From positions 3,896 to 14,177 of the forward strand of contig MGFD01000020.1 of NCBI GenBank assembly GCA_001791715.1: a stretch of 10,282 nucleotides of DNA, read 5' to 3'. Each line of letters begins with the position of its first letter. Position 1 is the stretch's first letter. This DNA is from Candidatus Uhrbacteria bacterium RIFOXYB2_FULL_45_11. Lineage in GTDB: Bacteria; Patescibacteriota; Patescibacteriia; UBA9934; GWF2-40-263. The notes below the pieces were generated by a model. It did not search any database and had not been told where the DNA came from. It was given only the letters and a program-made list of their open reading frames with translations. Below, piece by piece: positions 6,575 to 10,282 of this stretch. A program made the position numbers and the translations under genes.

Positions 6575-6613
6575 AAAAACAAATCGTCGGGAAGAGAATC
6601 ACCTCTTCCCGAC
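6575..6613 (-). terminator. Terminator-like hairpin inside the exporter operon (attenuator or processing site)
   Basis: On the minus strand an 11-bp perfect stem, GTCGGGAAGAG with CTCTTCCCGAC (6603-6613 and 6586-6596), closes a 6-nt loop and is followed by GATTTGTTTTT, ending at the ATPase ATG. That is the form of an intrinsic terminator, though the U tract is interrupted. It lies 7 nt past the adaptor stop (6621-6623). No promoter is apparent between it and the ATPase gene, so complete termination would silence the rest of the operon. Partial termination, or 3'-end protection of the adaptor message, is more likely. Confidence 0.65.
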
Positions 6614-6620
6614 CACAAAA

Positions 6621-8423
6621 TTACAGAGCGTTTTCTTTGATAAAGGTGATGACGGTTTCGCCTTCTTTGAGTCCTGATACAACTTCAATTTCTCCTTCGC
6701 TGTTGCGGAGCCCTGTTTGCACAGGACGTTTTTCAAACGCGGCGGTTTTTGCGTTTGTGAGAACACGCACATAGGACGCACCCCCCTCTGTCAAAACAGC
6801 TCGACTCGGAATTTTTAAAATATTTTCTCGTCGTGCGGTTTCAATCACTGTATTGGCTGTCATACCAGGCTTGATTTCCAACGTTTCTCCGGATTGAGCA
6901 TCTGGCGCATTCAAGGCGATTGTTGTTTTGTAATACACCACTCCAGAAATCAATGTTTGTGCGGGATCCACAGAAACAACCGTTCCGGAAAATACGCGCT
7001 GTTCCCCAAACGCATCAAACGTAATGTGTACAGGATTCTCTACAACAATTTTTGCAACATCCGATTCAGAAATATCGACTTCGATTTTTTGATCCGCAGA
7101 AATCAAGGCCACAGCTGGCGTATTCATGGTAACATTTTCTCCTACAGCAACATCAATTTTTGAAATCACTCCATCTGCGCGTGCGCGTAAAATTGTTTTT
7201 TCTAAATCATCTTGTGCCGCCTGAACACCCGCTTGTTGACGTGCAACCTCTGCCTGAAGCGATGCGATGTCTACCTGACGTGGAGCGGCGATCACGGCAT
7301 CATAGGCGGCCTGTGCCTGTGCAACACGCGCATCCGCAATCACACGATCGACGTCACGTTGCTTAAGCGCGGTTCCGTAATCTTGATCCGCTTTTTGTGC
7401 AGCGATTTCATAGGAGGACAGCGAATTTCGTGCGGTTGTTACTCCATGCACGGCATTCGTGAGTGTTGTGACCGAACTTGAAATAGTGGTTTGTTGTGTT
7501 GAAACAGCTGCCTTAAGAGCATCTAAATTTGTTTGCGTCATTCCACCAAGCGGCAATGTGGCCCCAAGCAAAACAGATGTATCAACCAAATTTTCTCGAA
7601 CAGCAAACAACGCAAGCTGCACAGAAGAAGCTGCGGAATCAATCGCGATGTGTGAGCCTGTTGCGACAAGTGGATTTACAAGAGTGCGCGCACTTTGCAA
7701 TGCCAACGTTGCAACACCATATGATTGAATAGCACGTGACACTGTTCGCGCATCCATGATGCCCAAATCCTTTTCAAACGCTTGGTTTGCATACGTATTA
7801 TCCACTCCCAAAACGCTATCGCTTGTCTGAAGCGCAGCAACCATGTTTGCAACAGAATTTTTGAGCGTATTAAACAAAGTTTCATACGCATCCTGAACTA
7901 TTTTGCTACTATCACCTCCGGACGCTAATTGTAAATTGTTTTTTGCGGTCTCCAGTGCTTTGAGCGCCGTATCTACCGTTGCTTGTGATGTTACGTATGT
8001 TTTATCACGCTCTGCCTGTACTTGTTGCAAAGATGCCAATAATTTTTGTTTATCTTCAGAACTCACCCCCGCAATCTTCAAATTCAACTGTGCTTGCGCA
8101 GATGCGAGTCCTGCTTGCGCTTGTCTCAAGCGGACTTGTTGCTGTGTGTTTTCCATGCGCGCAATGATGTCTTCTTTTTTCACAGAATCACCAACATGTT
8201 TCTCAATCGCAACAACGCGTCCAGAGGTATCCCATCCGTACGCAATATCTAAACGAGACACAACGACACCTGTCTCGCTAACATCTTGAATCAGTGTTCC
8301 TTTTTCAACCTGCGCAACAGAATATTCTGGCGGTTTCTGACCACGAAAAATAAAAAACGCAATGGCAACCACGACCACCGCCACAGGGACCCAAAACCAA
8401 GGTTTACGTAAAAATCGGCGCAT
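6621..8423 (-). CDS. HlyD/MacA-family adaptor of the ABC exporter, with extended helical region
   Basis: This 600-residue membrane-fusion protein is the first gene of the operon. Residues 9-27 form an N-terminal membrane anchor. The first half of a biotinyl-lipoyl-like domain spans about 60-92 (SGRVVAIEKHVGD). A very long Ala/Gln-rich helical region runs from about 93 to 410. The second lipoyl half is about 411-445 (ADGVISKIDVAVGENV), then a beta-barrel (about 446-530, with GMTANTVIE typical of the family) and a C-terminal membrane-proximal domain (about 535-600). MacA-like adaptors are usually 350-450 residues, so roughly 150-200 extra residues sit in the hairpin, including a Ser/Thr-rich part at 290-335. 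It should dock on the two permeases and carry substrate outward. No TolC-like outer-membrane gene is in the window. The ATG at 8421-8423 has no SD; an extended -10 promoter lies upstream. Confidence 0.92.
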   Translation of the reverse strand: MRRFLRKPWFWVPVAVVVVAIAFFIFRGQKPPEYSVAQVEKGTLIQDVSETGVVVSRLDIAYGWDTSGRVVAIEKHVGDSVKKEDIIARMENTQQQVRLRQAQAGLASAQAQLNLKIAGVSSEDKQKLLASLQQVQAERDKTYVTSQATVDTALKALETAKNNLQLASGGDSSKIVQDAYETLFNTLKNSVANMVAALQTSDSVLGVDNTYANQAFEKDLGIMDARTVSRAIQSYGVATLALQSARTLVNPLVATGSHIAIDSAASSVQLALFAVRENLVDTSVLLGATLPLGGMTQTNLDALKAAVSTQQTTISSSVTTLTNAVHGVTTARNSLSSYEIAAQKADQDYGTALKQRDVDRVIADARVAQAQAAYDAVIAAPRQVDIASLQAEVARQQAGVQAAQDDLEKTILRARADGVISKIDVAVGENVTMNTPAVALISADQKIEVDISESDVAKIVVENPVHITFDAFGEQRVFSGTVVSVDPAQTLISGVVYYKTTIALNAPDAQSGETLEIKPGMTANTVIETARRENILKIPSRAVLTEGGASYVRVLTNAKTAAFEKRPVQTGLRNSEGEIEVVSGLKEGETVITFIKENAL

Positions 8424-8457
8424 ACAAAAATTGTTTGAGAACGAATAGAATGCTCAA

Positions 8458-8466
8458 AGTATAACA
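8458..8466 (-). promoter_or_regulatory. Extended -10 promoter of the exporter operon
   Basis: On the minus strand TGTTATACT combines a TATACT -10 box (8458-8463) with the TGn extension. The best -35 at 17 nt, TCGATT (8481-8486), is poor, as is common for extended -10 promoters. Predicted transcription start is near 8451, giving a leader of about 28 nt that contains no SD before the adaptor ATG. Confidence 0.55.
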
Positions 8467-8494
8467 AAAAACGTGAAAAAAATCGAACGATCTG

Positions 8495-8523
8495 TTGACA
8501 TGATCAGAAAAAAGCGATATCTT
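8495..8523 (+). promoter_or_regulatory. Sigma-70-type promoter for the small membrane protein
   Basis: TTGACA (8495-8500) is followed after 17 nt by TATCTT (8518-8523). Predicted start is near 8530. It is divergent from the exporter promoter; the two -10 boxes are about 55 nt apart, close enough for one regulator to affect both. Confidence 0.65.
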
Positions 8524-8553
8524 TCTTCGTCGATCGTATCTTTTCGACAAAGA
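8524..8553. promoter_or_regulatory. Dyad at the transcription start, possible operator
   Basis: TCTTCGTCGA (8524-8533) and TCGACAAAGA (8544-8553) are inverted copies with 9 of 10 positions matching and a 10-nt spacer. The dyad begins right after the -10 box and ends at the SD of the next gene. Because most of the left arm lies before the predicted transcription start, a DNA-binding site is likelier than an RNA hairpin. No regulator gene is seen in the window. Confidence 0.35.
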
Positions 8554-8561
8554 GGTGATTC

Positions 8562-9071
8562 GTGAAATTTCTTATCAGAATCGTCAAAGCGATCACATCC
8601 CTTGTCATTGTCCTCATCATCTTGTTCGAAGAATGGGGATGGGAACCGCTTCAGCGCCTCGCAAGTCGGTTCGCCAAGCTCCCGATCTTTCGCCATATCG
8701 AACAACGCATTGTTCGACTTCCTCCATATCCCGCACTCATTGTGTTTGCGCTTCCGGGAGCGGCGTTGTTCCCCATCAAGATCTTTGCCCTGAAGCTAAT
8801 CGCAAGCAACCATGCCGGTCTTGGTCTCTTGATCATCATCATCGCAAAAATCATCGGCACCGCCATCGTCGCTCGACTCTTCACCCTCACAAAACCGACC
8901 CTCATGCAACTTGCATGGTTCGCATTCCTCTACGAACAATGGACGGTCTGGAAACTCAAGGTCATCACCTACGCAAAAGCCACAGCTGTCTGGCGCCTTG
9001 CACATGAACTCAAGACACGTACCATCGCGCGCTGGCACATGATCAAACTCACCTACTTCCCTCACGAATAA
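8562..9071 (+). CDS. Small conserved-looking membrane protein of unknown function
   Basis: This 169-residue protein starts with GTG, chosen because AGAGGTGA (8551-8558) is the only good SD and the first hydrophobic segment begins straight after. Hydrophobic segments lie at about 6-22, 56-78 and 86-107. After the first comes FEEWGWEPLQR (22-32), and a positively charged, Trp- and Lys-rich tail follows the third (about 125-163). The pattern with EEWGWEPLQ, RLPPYPAL (52-59) and LTKPTLM (109-115) resembles uncharacterised membrane proteins I recall from Proteobacteria, but this is memory and not a search. No catalytic motif is visible. The gene is monocistronic, with its own promoter and terminator, and diverges from the exporter operon. 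Its position next to the exporter does not show a shared role. Confidence 0.85.
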   Translation: MKFLIRIVKAITSLVIVLIILFEEWGWEPLQRLASRFAKLPIFRHIEQRIVRLPPYPALIVFALPGAALFPIKIFALKLIASNHAGLGLLIIIIAKIIGTAIVARLFTLTKPTLMQLAWFAFLYEQWTVWKLKVITYAKATAVWRLAHELKTRTIARWHMIKLTYFPHE

Positions 9072-9088
9072 TGTTCGTGAGTTTTTTT
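9061..9088 (+). terminator. Intrinsic terminator of the small membrane protein gene
   Basis: CTCACGAA (9061-9068) pairs perfectly with TTCGTGAG (9074-9081) over the loop TAATG, followed by seven T (9082-9088). The stop codon TAA (9069-9071) lies in the loop, so the stem begins within the coding region, as nearly happens at the M50 gene. Confidence 0.88.
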
Positions 9089-9093
9089 ACAAA

Positions 9094-9127
9094 ACAAAAC
9101 AGTCCCGCCGTGGCGGGACTGTTTTGT
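9094..9127 (-). terminator. Strong terminator of nrdJ, possibly bidirectional
   Basis: A 15-bp perfect stem (9094-9108 with 9113-9127) has a 4-nt loop and a GC-rich upper half (GTCCCGC/GCGGGAC). On the minus strand the 3' arm ends in TTTTGT and TTTTG continues after it, giving a U-rich tail 9 nt beyond the nrdJ stop. The + strand arm also ends in a short T run, so it may back up the preceding terminator from the other side. Confidence 0.85.
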
Positions 9128-9135
9128 ATTTACCA

Positions 9136-10282
9136 TCAGGAACATCCAGACGTTGCTCCACAGTTCAGACATTTGTAACACGCTGCGTTGCGCACCATCA
9201 TGGATCCACAGGAATCACAGGCTGGGGCGTCTGATTGATTATCAAATGTTGAGGTGAGTGTTTTGTTGGTGATAGACTTTGCTTCTCCGCCAAAGGCGGA
9301 TCCGCCTCCGGTGGAAAAGAGTTTAGGTTGTGCTTCCAAAACCTCCGTCGCCTTTGTCGCTTCTTCCATCACATTTGTTGCCTCTGACAAACTCTCTTCT
9401 CCCACTTGAATTCCAAGAGCGATTTGAGATTCGCGTGGCAAGAACTTGAGTGCGAGCCAGCGGAACATGTAGTCTGTAATGGATTTTGCAATGCGGATTT
9501 GAGGATTGGATGTGTATCCGGACGGTTCAAATCGCATATGAACAAACTTGTTCACAAGAACCTCGAGTGGAACTCCATATTGGAGTCCGATGGAGATAGA
9601 TGTTGCGAAGCTGTCCATGAGTCCACTGATCACGCTTCCTTCTTTTGACATGGTGATGAAGACTTCTCCCGGCGTTCCGTCATCATACAATCCAACCGTA
9701 ATAAATCCTTGGTGGTTTCCGATCTGGAACTTGTGTGTGATGGCGCGACGCTCGTCTGGCATGCGTCGACGACGCATTTTGCGATCATCCGCCGAAATCG
9801 TCACGGTAGGAACAGAAGCTGAAACCGCAGGCACGACAAGTGGGGTTTCTGTTTTCTTTTCCATTCCCTTTCCGCTTTCTCCGCCATTTTCATTTTGTTT
9901 CTTTGCGTCTGATTCCTTTGAGGTTGTGAGCGCTTGTTGACGCTTTGAGCCATCACGATAAATCGCAATCGCCTTGAGTCCGAGCTTCCAACCAGTCATG
10001 TACACCTCAGCGATATCTTCAACCGTTGCTTCATGTGGCATGTTGACCGTTTTTGAGATCGCGCCCGAGATGAACGGCTGAACCGCTGCCATCATGCGAA
10101 TGTGGCCAAGATAATGAATGGTGCGTGTTCCCTTTGCGGCCTTAAATGCACAATCAAAGACGGAAAGGTGCGCATCTTTCAGATGCGGCGCTCCCTCAAT
10201 TGTATCGTTCTCTTCAATAAACGCGAGAATGTCTTTGCGTTCTGCTTCTGAGTACCCAAGACGCATGAGCGCTTCTGGAACG
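9136..10282 (-). CDS. nrdJ: Adenosylcobalamin-dependent (class II) ribonucleotide reductase, C-terminal part
   Basis: The frame is open to the right edge, so the 5' part is missing; 381 residues are visible. This enzyme reduces ribonucleotides to deoxyribonucleotides with a B12-derived radical, independent of oxygen. Visible marks, counted from the first visible residue: the VFDCAF and GTRTIHYLGH block (about 41-60), FISGAISKTVNMP (about 70-82), and KLGLKAIAIYRDGSKRQQAL (about 99-118), all characteristic of NrdJ. Then come a low-complexity Lys/Glu/Gly linker (about 119-165), a TSCPD-type domain starting near RRRMPDERRAITHKFQIG (about 172-188) and running to about 282, a second variable linker, and a Cys-rich tail with CDSCG (355-359) and CYKCLNCG (368-375) that should bind zinc. 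The penultimate Cys near the end is in the place used for active-site reduction in this family. An ATG at 10264-10266 is internal, not the start. The terminator at 9094-9127 follows the stop. Confidence 0.95.
   Translation of the reverse strand, partial: VPEALMRLGYSEAERKDILAFIEENDTIEGAPHLKDAHLSVFDCAFKAAKGTRTIHYLGHIRMMAAVQPFISGAISKTVNMPHEATVEDIAEVYMTGWKLGLKAIAIYRDGSKRQQALTTSKESDAKKQNENGGESGKGMEKKTETPLVVPAVSASVPTVTISADDRKMRRRRMPDERRAITHKFQIGNHQGFITVGLYDDGTPGEVFITMSKEGSVISGLMDSFATSISIGLQYGVPLEVLVNKFVHMRFEPSGYTSNPQIRIAKSITDYMFRWLALKFLPRESQIALGIQVGEESLSEATNVMEEATKATEVLEAQPKLFSTGGGSAFGGEAKSITNKTLTSTFDNQSDAPACDSCGSMMVRNAACYKCLNCGATSGCS

Noticed and set aside
8522..8555. An RNA hairpin hiding the SD of the small membrane protein
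   Set aside because: Pairing of 8522-8533 with 8544-8555 is possible, but most of the left arm lies before the predicted transcription start, so the message would not contain it. It is kept only as a possible DNA operator.
8555..9007. A 150-codon frame overlapping the small membrane protein
   Set aside because: It is His/Arg/Pro-rich with no domain, and the GTG frame has the SD, hydrophobic segments and matching terminator.
1..10282. CRISPR array, tRNA, rRNA, insertion sequence, integrase or att site
   Set aside because: I saw no regularly spaced repeats, cloverleaf, transposase or integrase motifs, or terminal inverted repeats. The only long direct repeat is the 58-bp pair, which is coding sequence.

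Overview
The window reads as bacterial chromosome with a standard genetic code, dense gene packing and sigma-70-type promoters. No ribosomal or other phylogenetic marker is present. The class II (B12-dependent) ribonucleotide reductase, the split MacB-like ABC exporter and the short PDZ-less M50 protease would suit a candidate-phylum (Patescibacteria-like) or other poorly sampled lineage, but that placement is inference only.

Layout, left to right. Positions 1-799 (minus): the 5' part of an unrecognised membrane-anchored protein. Positions 800-940: a divergent promoter region. Positions 941-1771 (plus): an M50-family integral membrane metalloprotease, closed by a hairpin terminator. Positions 1804-1941 (minus): an orphan 3' end of an FtsX/MacB-type permease gene. 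Positions 1942-3258 (minus): a two-domain protein, with a CinA/PncC-like N-terminal domain and a NadD-like nucleotidylyltransferase C-terminal domain, driven by its own promoter. Positions 3377-8423 (minus): a four-gene exporter operon, transcribed adaptor (600 aa), ATPase (238 aa), permease A (409 aa), permease B (418 aa). Positions 8424-8561: a second divergent promoter region. Positions 8562-9071 (plus): a small membrane protein with its own terminator, facing a strong shared or minus-strand terminator. Positions 9136-10282 (minus): the C-terminal third or so of NrdJ, running off the right edge.

How the genes work together. The adaptor, ATPase and two permeases should form one tripartite-like MacAB-type efflux or export assembly, with the two permeases probably pairing as a heterodimer. 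The other genes show no clear functional link to it.

The most notable structure is the CinA/NadD-like gene. It sits exactly between a complete permease gene and a truncated second copy of the same permease 3' end. The two copies share 58 bp with no mismatch, including the stop codon, and then diverge sharply. The gene between them is visibly richer in G+C than its neighbours and carries its own promoter, so it looks like a cassette acquired by recombination. Other points of interest are a strong hairpin with a U-rich tail inside the exporter operon immediately before the ATPase start, the lack of Shine-Dalgarno sequences throughout that operon although the flanking genes have good ones, a G-quadruplex-type motif at the cassette edge, and several dyads at promoters.
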